A DNA stretch of 64,000 bases from Shewanella yunxiaonensis. Its GTDB lineage: Bacteria; Pseudomonadota; Gammaproteobacteria; Enterobacterales; Shewanellaceae. Location: contig NZ_CP073587.1 in NCBI RefSeq assembly GCF_018223345.1, positions 717,001 through 781,000 on the forward strand. The letters run 5' to 3'. Under the pieces are notes generated by a model. It did not search any database and was not told the origin of the DNA. It saw nothing but the letters and a program-made list of their open reading frames with translations. Positions 47,457-56,414 of the stretch are shown in pieces. The first letter of the stretch is position 1, and every line of letters begins with the position of its first letter. The position numbers were made by a program, and so were the translations under genes.

Positions 47457-47669
47457 TCAATAATGCGGTGGTGGAGTTTCCTCACTCTGGGTCGCGATAT
47501 TGCTGGGTTCAATGGCTTTCAATTTAGTTAAAATCAACTGTAACTGGAATTGTTGCTCGGCCACTAACTTGTTCAGGGAAATCACTTCCTGATTCAGTTC
47601 TTCCAAACTGAGTTCCTGAAACGCCAGCTTTGTTTCAAGTTCTTCAATTCTGTCCGCCATTTGTTGCAT
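47457..47669 (-). CDS. slyX: SlyX family protein
   Basis: The 70-residue product starts [19 protein letters not shown], the SlyX signature, and is mostly one coiled coil ending in a Pro-rich tail (TPPPHY). Its function is unknown in E. coli too, where slyX lies near fkpA. AGAGG six bases before ATG 47669 supports this start over one nine bases later. It lies three bases past the stop of the WD40 lipoprotein gene. Confidence 0.9.
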   Translation of the reverse strand: MQQMADRIEELETKLAFQELSLEELNQEVISLNKLVAEQQFQLQLILTKLKAIEPSNIATQSEETPPPHY

Positions 47670-47672
47670 TTT

Positions 47673-48647
47673 CTACCTCTGTTCCGGGATCTGCCAGCGC
47701 TCTAACAGACTGGTACTGCTAAGACTCTGAACGCTGTTTCCTGTCCATTGTGACACAGAGTAAACGACTGCGCTCTGTGGAAACGGTCGTTCAGGTAATG
47801 AAACCTGCCAAGCGGCGATTTTTTTGCCGGATTTTACTTGCCACAACTGCAGTTCCCGAGCGGGGGTGCCTGTCAGTAACCGGGTGTGTTGTTGGATAAA
47901 GCGAGCGCTGGAAAAGTTCATCTGCCGAGTATGAATTTTCAAATTGCTGATTTTTTTGCCGTTGTGACTATCGCGGATCCAGCCATTTCCCGTGCTGTCA
48001 GACATAAACAATAAGCTGGCATCAGCGCTCATAGTGACTTTGAGGATACGCGACGCCATCTGCCATGTTTGCAGGATCTGCGCGTTCCCAGTATGCCACA
48101 GTAATACCGCAGCATTGTTATCGCCACTGAGCGCTAAACTGCCGTCAGCCGAAATGGCCACGCTATTCACTTTTTCAGTATGGCCAAGAAATTTAATTAG
48201 TCGCTGTTGCTGCAGGTTAAGTGCCATGACGCTGCCATCTGCCAGCCCCACCAGAAACTGCCCGTTGTTGGCGACGGAGACACATTGCGCTGTTGCTGAC
48301 AACGACCACCAACCTACCGCACTGCCATCGGTGGTATGCCACAGTGCCACGGAATCATTACTGAGGGTGATGGCGTATTGGTTATTAGGCGAGATAGCGG
48401 TCGCGATCACGTCATTGTTACGACTGCCTTGGATCCAGTGATAACGCGGTTGTGCTGCGGTCACATCCCAAAAATAGATGCCGTCTTTGTTACTGATGAG
48501 GGCGAACTTACCATCCTCAGACAAACTGGCACTGTAACTGGGTTCTGACAGTAGCGCGATACTGCTCTGTGGCTCTGGTGAACAACCGCCGAGTAGGAGC
48601 GTAAATAGGAGCACTGCATAAAATTGCATCAAACGGTACGAATCCAT
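47673..48647 (-). CDS. WD40-repeat lipoprotein
   Basis: The 324-residue protein has a lipoprotein signal (LLFTLLLGGC, Cys at 22) followed by a WD40-like beta-propeller. Repeats are visible as ISNKDGIYFWDV, TLSNDSVALWHT, FLVGLADGSVMAL, LSGDNNAAVLLWHT, and LLTGTPARELQLWQV, roughly 40 residues apart. It is probably an envelope scaffold. It opens the five-gene unit leading to lpoB and is divergent from fkpA. Confidence 0.85.
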   Translation of the reverse strand: MDSYRLMQFYAVLLFTLLLGGCSPEPQSSIALLSEPSYSASLSEDGKFALISNKDGIYFWDVTAAQPRYHWIQGSRNNDVIATAISPNNQYAITLSNDSVALWHTTDGSAVGWWSLSATAQCVSVANNGQFLVGLADGSVMALNLQQQRLIKFLGHTEKVNSVAISADGSLALSGDNNAAVLLWHTGNAQILQTWQMASRILKVTMSADASLLFMSDSTGNGWIRDSHNGKKISNLKIHTRQMNFSSARFIQQHTRLLTGTPARELQLWQVKSGKKIAAWQVSLPERPFPQSAVVYSVSQWTGNSVQSLSSTSLLERWQIPEQR

Positions 48648-48815
48648 GAACTAGTCCCAATGTTAATGGTCTGTTTCCCGTATACACATGTAGTTGTAGT
48701 CTCTTTCAGTCGCCGCTATCTGTCTTTTGTAACTTCCCGGCAACTGGTATAAAGTGAGGCGCTCTAACTATTTTAGGTTAATTGTAACCAACTGAAGATC
48801 CTGAGGAAGCTTTTC

Positions 48816-49601
48816 ATGAAACCATTTTATAAATTTTCATTGGTAGCGCTGGCTGTGCTTGGGCTAGCGGCTTGTAACCAGGAACAAAAGACCGCTGCAA
48901 GCGATACCAATGTACAGCTGAACACTGACACGCAGAAGGAAGCGTACAGTGTCGGAGCTTCCATCGGACGTTATATGGCCAGCCATATTAAAGAACAGGA
49001 AGAATTGGGGATCCCAGTTGATCGTGATCTGATTGTGACCGGCTTCAAGCAAGGTCTGGCGGGCAATATCCAACTCAAGGATGACGAGATGCAGAAGATC
49101 CTTGAAAGTTTGGATAAGAAAGTTAACGACCAACGTCAGTCTAAAGCGAAAGAAGTGTCAGAGAAGAATCTGAAAGATGGCCAGGCGTACTTGGATCAGA
49201 ACAAGAGCAAGTCTGGCGTAAAAACTACCGCCTCTGGTCTGCAGTATGAAGTATTGCAGGAAGGGACTGGCGTTAAGCCAAAAGCGGAAGACACTGTAAA
49301 AGTGAAATACAAAGGTACGCTGATTGACGGTACCGAGTTTGACAGTACCGACAAGCACGGCGGTGAGCCGATTGAATTCCCGCTGAACCGTGTTATTCCT
49401 GGTTGGACTGAAGGTGTGCAGCTGATGTCCGTTGGCTCAAAATATCGGTTTGTGATCCCTGCTAATCTGGCTTATGGCGATCGCGATATGGGCACAATTC
49501 CAGCGAACTCTACACTGATTTTTGAAGTTGAACTGTTGGGGGTAACACCTGCGGATGCTGCTAAGCCAGCAGATGCGGCCAAGGCTGACAGCACTAAATA
49601 A
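48816..49601 (+). CDS. fkpA: FKBP-type peptidyl-prolyl isomerase FkpA (lipoprotein form)
   Basis: The 261-residue protein has an N-terminal dimerisation domain (residues ~35-140, YSVGASIGRYM) and a C-terminal FKBP domain (~150-240) with VKVKYKGTLIDGTEFDST, PLNRVIPGWTEGVQLM and IPANLAYGDRDMG. It helps fold periplasmic and outer-membrane proteins. Unlike E. coli FkpA, the signal ends in LGLAAC (Cys at 20), so it should be lipid-anchored. The extreme C-terminus repeats PADAAK twice, a likely flexible tail. Confidence 0.94.
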   Translation: MKPFYKFSLVALAVLGLAACNQEQKTAASDTNVQLNTDTQKEAYSVGASIGRYMASHIKEQEELGIPVDRDLIVTGFKQGLAGNIQLKDDEMQKILESLDKKVNDQRQSKAKEVSEKNLKDGQAYLDQNKSKSGVKTTASGLQYEVLQEGTGVKPKAEDTVKVKYKGTLIDGTEFDSTDKHGGEPIEFPLNRVIPGWTEGVQLMSVGSKYRFVIPANLAYGDRDMGTIPANSTLIFEVELLGVTPADAAKPADAAKADSTK

Positions 49602-49617
49602 GTGTCGACAGATAATG

Positions 49618-49646
49618 AAAATGGGACGCAGATGCGTCCCATTTTT
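49618..49646. terminator. Bidirectional terminator between fkpA and zntB
   Basis: AAAATGGGACGCA and TGCGTCCCATTTTT make a 13-pair stem with A and T runs; it serves both converging genes. Confidence 0.93.
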
Positions 49647-49656
49647 ATGGCGAGAG

Positions 49657-50625
49657 TTATAGCCAGCGAAAGCGGTAAAACAGCCATAATTGCATGCCGA
49701 CCAACAAGATTAAAAATCCACAAAATGCGGCAAATGCCCAATGACTATCTGCGCCTGGGATCCCGGCAATATTGACGCCTAAAAGCCCGGTGAGAAATCC
49801 CAGTGGCAGAAAAATCGCACTGATGAGTGCCAGAAAATACAAGCGTTTGTTGAGTGCTTCCGTTTGCCGGTTTTGCAGCTCTTCTTGAGCCACGGTGGCC
49901 CGCTCTCGGATAGAATCCAGATCTTCTATACCTCGTACCAGCGTGTCACTGATCTCACCAAAACGGCGCTTCTGGCTGTCATCATACATGGTGGATGTAT
50001 CACTCAGCAGCTTGATATAGGCTTCCCGTTGTGGCGCCAGATAACGTCTTAAAACAACGGTTTGCCGTCGCATTTCCGCAACATCTAGCCGTAAATCGCG
50101 GCCTTCATCAGACACCAGCAGCTCTTCCATGTCCGCCAGTTTGTCTTCCAATTGGTCGATAAAATCGATCTGGCGCGAAGTCAGCTTGTCACACAAATTC
50201 AGTAAAAAATCGCCACTGCTTTGCGGACCGCGCCTGTCAGTGATGGCATCCTGTAGTTCTTTCACCGAGAGCAATTGCCGACTACACGTGCTGATGATGC
50301 GTTGATGATCGATATACAACCGGATAGATACCATATCCTCCGGATCGGCGCCTGGGTTAAGGTTGATACCTCGCAGCGCCAGCAACAGGCCATTCCCTGC
50401 GCGCACAATACGTGGCCGCGTGTCCTGCATCATCAAGGCTTCGGTTTCCAGTGCTGGCAATTTGCAGACATTCTTCAACCAACTGCGGGTTTTTTTGTGT
50501 TTATAGTCAAAATGCATCCACAGTAAACCATCTTCTGGCTGCCACTGACTCGCTTGTTCAAGCGTCATGTTTTGACCAATATTGGGGCCGTTAAGTAGTA
50601 AACCACTGATGAGTCCTTCCGGCAT
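49657..50625 (-). CDS. zntB: CorA/ZntB family zinc transporter
   Basis: The 322-residue CorA-superfamily protein has a long cytoplasmic N-terminal domain with a helical funnel (~130-250) and two C-terminal membrane helices. The selectivity motif reads GVN (TGLLGVNIAGIPGADS), as expected for ZntB-type relatives and not the GMN of CorA magnesium channels. E. coli ZntB is 327 aa. Zinc is the likely substrate, by family. Confidence 0.85.
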   Translation of the reverse strand: MPEGLISGLLLNGPNIGQNMTLEQASQWQPEDGLLWMHFDYKHKKTRSWLKNVCKLPALETEALMMQDTRPRIVRAGNGLLLALRGINLNPGADPEDMVSIRLYIDHQRIISTCSRQLLSVKELQDAITDRRGPQSSGDFLLNLCDKLTSRQIDFIDQLEDKLADMEELLVSDEGRDLRLDVAEMRRQTVVLRRYLAPQREAYIKLLSDTSTMYDDSQKRRFGEISDTLVRGIEDLDSIRERATVAQEELQNRQTEALNKRLYFLALISAIFLPLGFLTGLLGVNIAGIPGADSHWAFAAFCGFLILLVGMQLWLFYRFRWL

Positions 50626-50765
50626 GGGAGCTCCTGATAACGTTCAATAATCAAAAAGTAACGCAGACTGGCCGGAAAAAGAAGTGTTGGTGCAAGGATT
50701 GAACAGCAATCCCGTTATTGCTGGGTTAAAATAAAATAGTAAGTTTCCCCTGCGTGAGAAAATCT

Positions 50766-51140
50766 ATGGAATACGAATTTCGGCGCAATCCCATTACCGG
50801 TCTGCCTTTTGCCAGTTTCAGTATGGAACATGAAGTTTTCGGCCGCTGGTTTTCTGAGGAATTGGCTGACGACAAGGCATTGTGCCTCAAGCTAGAAAAT
50901 GCAATCGACGCGTTGCTGAACGGTAGTATTCAGGAATGGCGTTGGGTCGGGCGCGATTTAACTCTGGAGATGGAGCGCGAACAGGTCAGGATTTTTGCCA
51001 ATGTGCTGGGGTATGACGGCAGTACCGAATTGGAAGAAGAAGGACTGTCACTCTATGATGCTGAGTCTATGGCGGATTGTGGTCTGGAAGATTTTCAATC
51101 GGTGCTGCACAGTTGGTGCAGCTACCTGGCAGGCAATTAA
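50766..51140 (+). CDS. yacL: UPF0231 family protein YacL
   Basis: The 124-residue acidic protein matches E. coli YacL: MEYEFRRNPITG at the start and SLYDAESMADCGLEDFQSVL near the end. Its function is unknown. ATG at 50766 is used over GTG at 50754. It converges with narP. Confidence 0.9.
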   Translation: MEYEFRRNPITGLPFASFSMEHEVFGRWFSEELADDKALCLKLENAIDALLNGSIQEWRWVGRDLTLEMEREQVRIFANVLGYDGSTELEEEGLSLYDAESMADCGLEDFQSVLHSWCSYLAGN

Positions 51141-51177
51141 TTGCTGGCTAAAATCTCTACTTCAGGTGATGGACGCT

Positions 51178-51807
51178 TTAACGGTTCAGGTAGCGCACGG
51201 CCATTTCTGTCCGCGATTTGGCATTGGCCTTGCGTAACAAGTTCTTCACGTGGACTTTTACCGTACCTTCACTGATATGCAGCACTTCAGACAACATGCG
51301 ATTACTCAGACCTTCTGCCAAATGCTGTAATAGCTGCAACTCGCGTGGGGTCAGTTCTGCGATCCAGTCCTCTTCATTGGTTTCACTGTGTTGTTCCAGC
51401 AAGTATTCGGCGACTTCGCTGCTCACAACCCGTTGTCCTGACATCGCATTTTTGAGTTGTTCCAGTAGCAGATCGGGCTCGGTGTCTTTTAACAGGTAAC
51501 CATCGGCTCCGGCGTGGAGCAGGCGTATCACATCTTGTTTGGCATCAGAAACGGTGAGAATGACGATTCTGGAAGTCACACCTTCCTGACGTAAGGCGTT
51601 AAGGGTATCGAGCCCTGACATCCCCTTCATATTGAGATCCAGCAGCACGATATCGGGTTCGTTGTCTGATATCGCAGCGAGGGCATCGATACCACTCCCT
51701 GCTTCACCGAACAGCACAAAGTCACTATCGGATTCCAGCAATTGGCAGATACCACGACGCAACAATGGATGATCATCGACGACCAATACGGAATAGGGCT
51801 TAGCCAT
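51178..51807 (-). CDS. narP: Nitrate/nitrite response regulator NarP
   Basis: The 209-residue regulator has a receiver domain with VVDDHPLLRRG and phosphorylation site D56 or so in VLLDLNMKGMSG, and a LuxR-type helix-turn-helix (LTPRELQLLQHLAEGLSNRMLSEVLHISEGTVKVH). It overlaps narQ by eight bases. Phosphorylated NarP is expected to bind paired TACYYMT heptamers; one such pair lies before nrfA. Confidence 0.93.
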   Translation of the reverse strand: MAKPYSVLVVDDHPLLRRGICQLLESDSDFVLFGEAGSGIDALAAISDNEPDIVLLDLNMKGMSGLDTLNALRQEGVTSRIVILTVSDAKQDVIRLLHAGADGYLLKDTEPDLLLEQLKNAMSGQRVVSSEVAEYLLEQHSETNEEDWIAELTPRELQLLQHLAEGLSNRMLSEVLHISEGTVKVHVKNLLRKANAKSRTEMAVRYLNR

Positions 51808-53506
51808 TATCAGACTCCTGCTGTGGCGGAAATACCAGAGTGACCGATGTACCACCGGATTCATTACTGGAAAAGCTCACATCGCCTGATAGGCGGCTGG
51901 CACGTTCATGCATAATGCCGATGCCGAAATGCTGATCCCTTTCCCTGAGATGATCGAGGCCGATACCATTGTCACTGATCTCAATTTTCAACATATTATC
52001 AGCATTTCGTTCGCAGGAAACTTTGATTTGACTGGCATTTGCGTGTTTGATGGCATTTAACGTGGCTTCACGTGTCAGTTGCAGAATATGAATGTGCTGG
52101 TGCGCACCCATGAGATGCGACGGCAGTCTGAAGTCCAGTATGATCTCGGTTTCCGTTTGGGCTCTAAGCTGATCCAGCATCCCTTCCATGGCATTACGCA
52201 GGTTAGGTTCATTAACCGTCAGTCGGAAAGTGGATAACAATTCCCGTAGTTGGACATAGGCGGTGCTGACGCCATCAGTCAGTTCATTTAGCTGTTTCTC
52301 GACCTGGTCGGTTTTGCAACTACCGTTTAGGCTTTTACGTAACAAGCTGAGCTGAATTTTCAGAAATGACAGCACTTGTCCAAGTGAATCGTGCAGCTCT
52401 CGGGCAATTACGGCCCGTTCCTCCAATAATGCCAGCTGCTGCCGTTCTTCACTGGCATTGTGAATCACGATGGAACGCGCCAGCATAATGGCGAAGTTAT
52501 CGAATAACACCTTGTTGAGCTGATGTGGCGAAATAACTTCCAGGAATCCTAACTGCTTGTCTTCAAAGGTGACGGCAAATTTGGTGGCGGGGCGATCTTC
52601 CGGCCAATCATCATTGGCGGAGATAATCGCCATTTCCTCGCCATCCTGTTGAATAATCAAGCGTAGATGGCAAAGTTGTTCGTAGTTTTTCAGTTTGATG
52701 AGTGACTTTCGCATCAGCTCAACATTGAGCTTGCCAGAGTTCAACATGATCAGGTTGTCATAGAGAAAGGTCAGCTCATTGTTGGCTTTGGTGAGCGCCA
52801 GCGTCTTTTCTTGTACCTGCGATTCCAAATCACCATAAAGCGTGGCTAACTCTTTGACGGTGTAATGCAGCGCCTCTGATAACGCACTTAGTTCAATGTA
52901 TTCAGTTTCTGGCAACGTGACATTAAAGTCGCCCTTGGCAATGGTGTTTGCTGATTCCATCATCTGCCGTAGCGGTGTCGCCACTTTACGCCGCATAACA
53001 TGCATGGTGACAAACGCGATAATCAGCATCAGCCCGAGGCCGATAACCTGGCTGATCTCCAGTAATTTCAGCTTAAATGCGGCATGGTGCTCCATTTCCG
53101 ATACCAGTTTATCAATGGTATCAACGAAGTCCTTTACTGATTCGGCGTAATCACGAGAGTCTTCCTGCTGTACAAATGTTTTCATCACCTGCCATTTGCG
53201 GATGACAAGTTGGTACTGATCTTTGAGGGCTTGCGGACTGGACCAGTCCATAGAGCGTTTCAATGCATCTGAATACAGGGTATCTTCAAATTCCTGAATT
53301 TTTTGTGCGGCTTGATCGCTGCCGGAATTCGCGTAGAACAATAAGCGGTAGCTTTGCATGCGTAACGAACCTGAAGCGTTGATTGCACGTGCATCACCTA
53401 GGCTATAACTCAGATTCACAATCGCAAATGTTGCCAGTCCGCTGGACAACAGGATCAATAATAACAATAGCCAAAAGATGGTTGCGGTGAGGCTGCCGCG
53501 TTTCAT
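51800..53506 (-). CDS. narQ: Nitrate/nitrite sensor histidine kinase NarQ
   Basis: The 568-residue kinase has two membrane helices (~10-32, ~150-172) with a periplasmic domain carrying the nitrate-binding P-box DARAINASGSLRMQSYRL (residues ~38-55). A HAMP region (KVATPLRQMMESANTIAKGDF) and a GAF-like domain follow. The HisKA_3 box is ERAVIARELHDSLGQVLSFLK, and the ATPase domain shows REATLNAIKHANAS and ISDNGIGL. ATG 53506 has GGAGTG upstream. Divergent from nrfA. Confidence 0.93.
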   Translation of the reverse strand: MKRGSLTATIFWLLLLLILLSSGLATFAIVNLSYSLGDARAINASGSLRMQSYRLLFYANSGSDQAAQKIQEFEDTLYSDALKRSMDWSSPQALKDQYQLVIRKWQVMKTFVQQEDSRDYAESVKDFVDTIDKLVSEMEHHAAFKLKLLEISQVIGLGLMLIIAFVTMHVMRRKVATPLRQMMESANTIAKGDFNVTLPETEYIELSALSEALHYTVKELATLYGDLESQVQEKTLALTKANNELTFLYDNLIMLNSGKLNVELMRKSLIKLKNYEQLCHLRLIIQQDGEEMAIISANDDWPEDRPATKFAVTFEDKQLGFLEVISPHQLNKVLFDNFAIMLARSIVIHNASEERQQLALLEERAVIARELHDSLGQVLSFLKIQLSLLRKSLNGSCKTDQVEKQLNELTDGVSTAYVQLRELLSTFRLTVNEPNLRNAMEGMLDQLRAQTETEIILDFRLPSHLMGAHQHIHILQLTREATLNAIKHANASQIKVSCERNADNMLKIEISDNGIGLDHLRERDQHFGIGIMHERASRLSGDVSFSSNESGGTSVTLVFPPQQESDNG

Positions 53507-53686
53507 CAATATCACTCCAAAATCTAACCACATAACTGTGGGCAGGCCACGCTGATGAGGCAATCAGCTTAACAGAGCAACCGTATAAAACCATTAAAAA
53601 AATGCTAAATAACGAATCGATACTTTAGAACAAAATAAAGTTACTTAACAATCAGTTAAAATTGTGACATACATCGCTCTTACAAT

Positions 53687-53700
53687 TTGATCTGGCGCAA
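53687..53700 (+). promoter_or_regulatory. FNR/Crp-like site upstream of nrfA
   Basis: TTGAT-CTGG-CGCAA matches the FNR/EtrA consensus TTGAT-N4-ATCAA at eight of ten positions. Centred at 53693.5, it is plausibly 40-47 bases before a start site downstream of TATATT (53728-53733). Anaerobic activation of nrfA by such regulators is well known. Confidence 0.5.
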
Positions 53701-53713
53701 ATTTGGCCGTGGA

Positions 53714-53729
53714 TATCTCCTAAGAGGTA
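53714..53729. promoter_or_regulatory. 7-2-7 NarP-type binding site in the narQP-nrfA gap
   Basis: TATCTCC-TA-AGAGGTA is an inverted heptamer pair spaced by two bases. The right half is a perfect match to TACYYMT on the complementary strand and the left half matches five of seven. NarP recognises only this 7-2-7 arrangement. It overlaps the candidate -10 element TATATT, so it could act on either divergent gene. Confidence 0.6.
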
Positions 53730-53812
53730 TATTTTTAAACGGTCATTGTCGCTAATTTCAATCTTGTACATATCGTGGCGCATGCCCATACAATAAATAA
53801 TTCGGAGATGAG

Positions 53813-55216
53813 ATGGTGAACATTATCAGCAAAAAATCGGTTGCTCTTAGTGTACTGGTTGCTGCATCTGCCCTGACTGCAGGCGCATTCGCCAGTGATA
53901 AAACTGAACCTCGCAGCGATGTCTATAAAGACAAATTTAGCAAGCAATACAACAGCTGGCATGACACTGCCAAGAGCACTGAAAACACCGATTTACTGGC
54001 TGCTGACCCCAATTTGGTGGTGTTGTGGGCTGGTTACGGTTTTTCCAAAGACTACAATGCGCCTCGTGGTCACATGTATGCGGTAACCGACGTTCGTAGT
54101 ACGTTGCGTACCGGTGCGCCACGTTCAGCAGAAGACGGCCCGATGCCAATGGCGTGCTGGAGTTGTAAAAGCCCGGACGTGCCAAGAGTGATTGAAGATC
54201 AGGGTGAGTCAGCTTACTTTACCGGCAAGTGGTTCAAAGGTGGTGCTGAAATTACCAATACCATTGGTTGTTCTGATTGCCACGAAAAAGGTTCACCAAA
54301 GCTGCGTGTCAGCCGTCCGTTTGCACAACGTGCTTTTGAAACTATCGGTAAGCCATTTGATAAGGCTTCTCGTGCGGATAAGCAATCGATGGTGTGTGGA
54401 CAGTGCCATGTAGAGTATTACTTTGAAAAAGTGGATGGCCGCAAAGGTTTTGTGAAGTTTCCATGGGATGACGGTATGACTGTCGAGAAGATGGAAGCCT
54501 ACTATGACAAGCTCGACTTTGCTGACTGGACCAACAAGATCTCTAAAGCTCCGATGCTAAAAGCACAGCACCCTGGCTATGAAACTTGGTCTATGAGTGT
54601 GCATGGCCAAAACAATGTCAGCTGTGTTGACTGCCATATGCCGAAAGTCACTAATGCAGAAGGTAAGCGCTATACCGATCATAAAGTCGGCAATCCATTT
54701 GATCGTTTTGAAGAAACCTGTGCTCGCTGCCACAGTGCCAGCAAAGAGGTGATGCTGGGACAGTACGAAGCCGGCAAGAAAAAAGTGAAAGAACTGAAAG
54801 CAAAAGCGGAAGAGCAATTGGTGCATGCTCATTTTGAAGCGGGGGCCGCCTGGGCCGCAGGTGCTACTGCTGATGAAATGAAACCGATTCTGACAGATAT
54901 CCGTCATGCACAATGGCGTTGGGATTATTCCATTGCATCTCATGGTGTATATGCCCATAACCCGACTGAAGCACTGCGTATTCTTGGCTCTGCCGTCGAG
55001 ATTGCCGGTAATGCGCGGATCAAACTGGCGCAACTGTTAAGTGCAAAAGGGGTTAAGCAGCCCGTTGCCATCCCAGACATTTCGACTAAAGCTAAAGCTC
55101 AGGCTGCGGTGGGTCTGGATATGAATAAACTGGTTTCTGAAAAAGCCGCATTTAAGAAAGAAGTGTTGCCAGTATGGGATGCTGAAGCGAAGAAACGCGA
55201 AGCTACCTATAAATAA
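53813..55216 (+). CDS. nrfA: Ammonia-forming cytochrome c nitrite reductase NrfA
   Basis: The 467-residue periplasmic pentahaem enzyme reduces nitrite to ammonia. A signal peptide ends at AGAFAS. The active-site haem uses the special CWSCK motif (115-119), where lysine replaces histidine; four CxxCH motifs follow at C153, C195, C271 and C303. No nrfB, C or D electron-donor genes follow, only a terminator, so electrons probably come from a CymA-like quinol dehydrogenase elsewhere, as in Shewanella oneidensis. GGAG is placed well before ATG 53813. Confidence 0.97.
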   Translation: MVNIISKKSVALSVLVAASALTAGAFASDKTEPRSDVYKDKFSKQYNSWHDTAKSTENTDLLAADPNLVVLWAGYGFSKDYNAPRGHMYAVTDVRSTLRTGAPRSAEDGPMPMACWSCKSPDVPRVIEDQGESAYFTGKWFKGGAEITNTIGCSDCHEKGSPKLRVSRPFAQRAFETIGKPFDKASRADKQSMVCGQCHVEYYFEKVDGRKGFVKFPWDDGMTVEKMEAYYDKLDFADWTNKISKAPMLKAQHPGYETWSMSVHGQNNVSCVDCHMPKVTNAEGKRYTDHKVGNPFDRFEETCARCHSASKEVMLGQYEAGKKKVKELKAKAEEQLVHAHFEAGAAWAAGATADEMKPILTDIRHAQWRWDYSIASHGVYAHNPTEALRILGSAVEIAGNARIKLAQLLSAKGVKQPVAIPDISTKAKAQAAVGLDMNKLVSEKAAFKKEVLPVWDAEAKKREATYK

Positions 55217-55231
55217 TCGACATGTAAGATT

Positions 55232-55261
55232 AAAAGTCCCTGCATAGCGGGGACTTTTTTT
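55232..55261. terminator. Terminator after nrfA
   Basis: AAAAGTCCC and GGGACTTTTTTT form a stem with A and T tracts, usable by both nrfA and the converging hydrolase gene. Confidence 0.9.
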
Positions 55262-55266
55262 ATGGG

Positions 55267-55809
55267 TTATTTGATTAACGACAGTAATTGTCTGAAGCGG
55301 TCGCCACTTGCTTGCTGCTGCAGTTCAAACAGCAACGATTCTGTTTGTGTTAACCAGGCACCATGTTGTTGCATCATTTGTAACCCCAACTGGCAGTTGT
55401 CGCTATTGCGTGAGTCTACCGCATCTGCAATTACATGGACCTCCATGCCGGCATTTAACAGGTCGCAGCAGGTTTGATAAACGCAGATATGGGTTTCAAT
55501 CCCGGCCAGTAACACTTTTTTACGACCACTGGTTAATAGTTGCTGACGAAATTCATTGCACTGCCAGCCACTGAAGTGTTCTTTGGCGATTGGTTGAGTG
55601 ATTTGGCGCAATATAGTGGCCAGTTCTTCGCTGGTAGGTCCGAGTTTATCAGGCAATTGTTCCAGCCATAGCACGGGAATGCCAAACAATGGCATCGCTT
55701 TGGCGAGGATTTGTAATTGCTGATGAAGTCGCTCTGTCTGCGCCATGATCCTGGCAAGTTTACCTTGCACATCCACGATCACCAGAATGGTCTCTGTGCT
55801 TTCCAACAT
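55267..55809 (-). CDS. Isochorismatase-family cysteine hydrolase
   Basis: The 180-residue protein shows the nucleophile-triad fold of this family: Asp in ILVIVDVQGKL, and Cys in LLAGIETHICVYQTC (residues ~106-120). The pattern is close to the YcaC-like and nicotinamidase-like branch. ATG at 55809 has GGAGG upstream at good spacing; an open frame continues 47 codons further without support. The substrate is unknown. Confidence 0.85.
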   Translation of the reverse strand: MLESTETILVIVDVQGKLARIMAQTERLHQQLQILAKAMPLFGIPVLWLEQLPDKLGPTSEELATILRQITQPIAKEHFSGWQCNEFRQQLLTSGRKKVLLAGIETHICVYQTCCDLLNAGMEVHVIADAVDSRNSDNCQLGLQMMQQHGAWLTQTESLLFELQQQASGDRFRQLLSLIK

Positions 55810-55890
55810 AATCGCCTCCGCGGTAAATAATCCCTGACAAATTAACCTGTTCCACTCATTGAACCAATAAGGCCAAAGTCGATATTTTGA

Positions 55891-55907
55891 TGCATCAACT
55901 TTGTGCA
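55891..55907 (-). promoter_or_regulatory. NtrC-type enhancer site 1 for glnK-amtB
   Basis: TGCATCAACTTTGTGCA, read on the opposite strand, matches the glnA-type NtrC site TGCACCAAAATGGTGCA at 13 of 17 bases, with both TGCA ends intact. It is centred 30 bases from the second site. Confidence 0.65.
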
Positions 55908-55920
55908 ACAAGTTTGGTGA

Positions 55921-55937
55921 TGAACTATTTTGGTGCA
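55921..55937 (-). promoter_or_regulatory. NtrC-type enhancer site 2 for glnK-amtB
   Basis: The complement of TGAACTATTTTGGTGCA matches TGCACCAAAATGGTGCA at 15 of 17 bases. With site 1 it forms a pair about three helical turns apart, the layout needed for cooperative NtrC binding. Confidence 0.75.
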
Positions 55938-55995
55938 ACCAAAGGCGCAAAAAAGAGGCGATGTTTAGCTAAGTCATTATAAAACAAAAAATTAA

Positions 55996-56403
<408 letters not shown>

Positions 56404-56414
56404 AGGGGAAAACG

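Noticed and set aside
53663..53678. Crp half-site TGTGA upstream of nrfA
   Set aside because: Only one half fits the consensus (second half TCGCT against TCACA), too weak to call separately.
55262..55477. 71-codon plus-strand frame after nrfA
   Set aside because: It starts within the terminator and is antisense to the isochorismatase-family gene.
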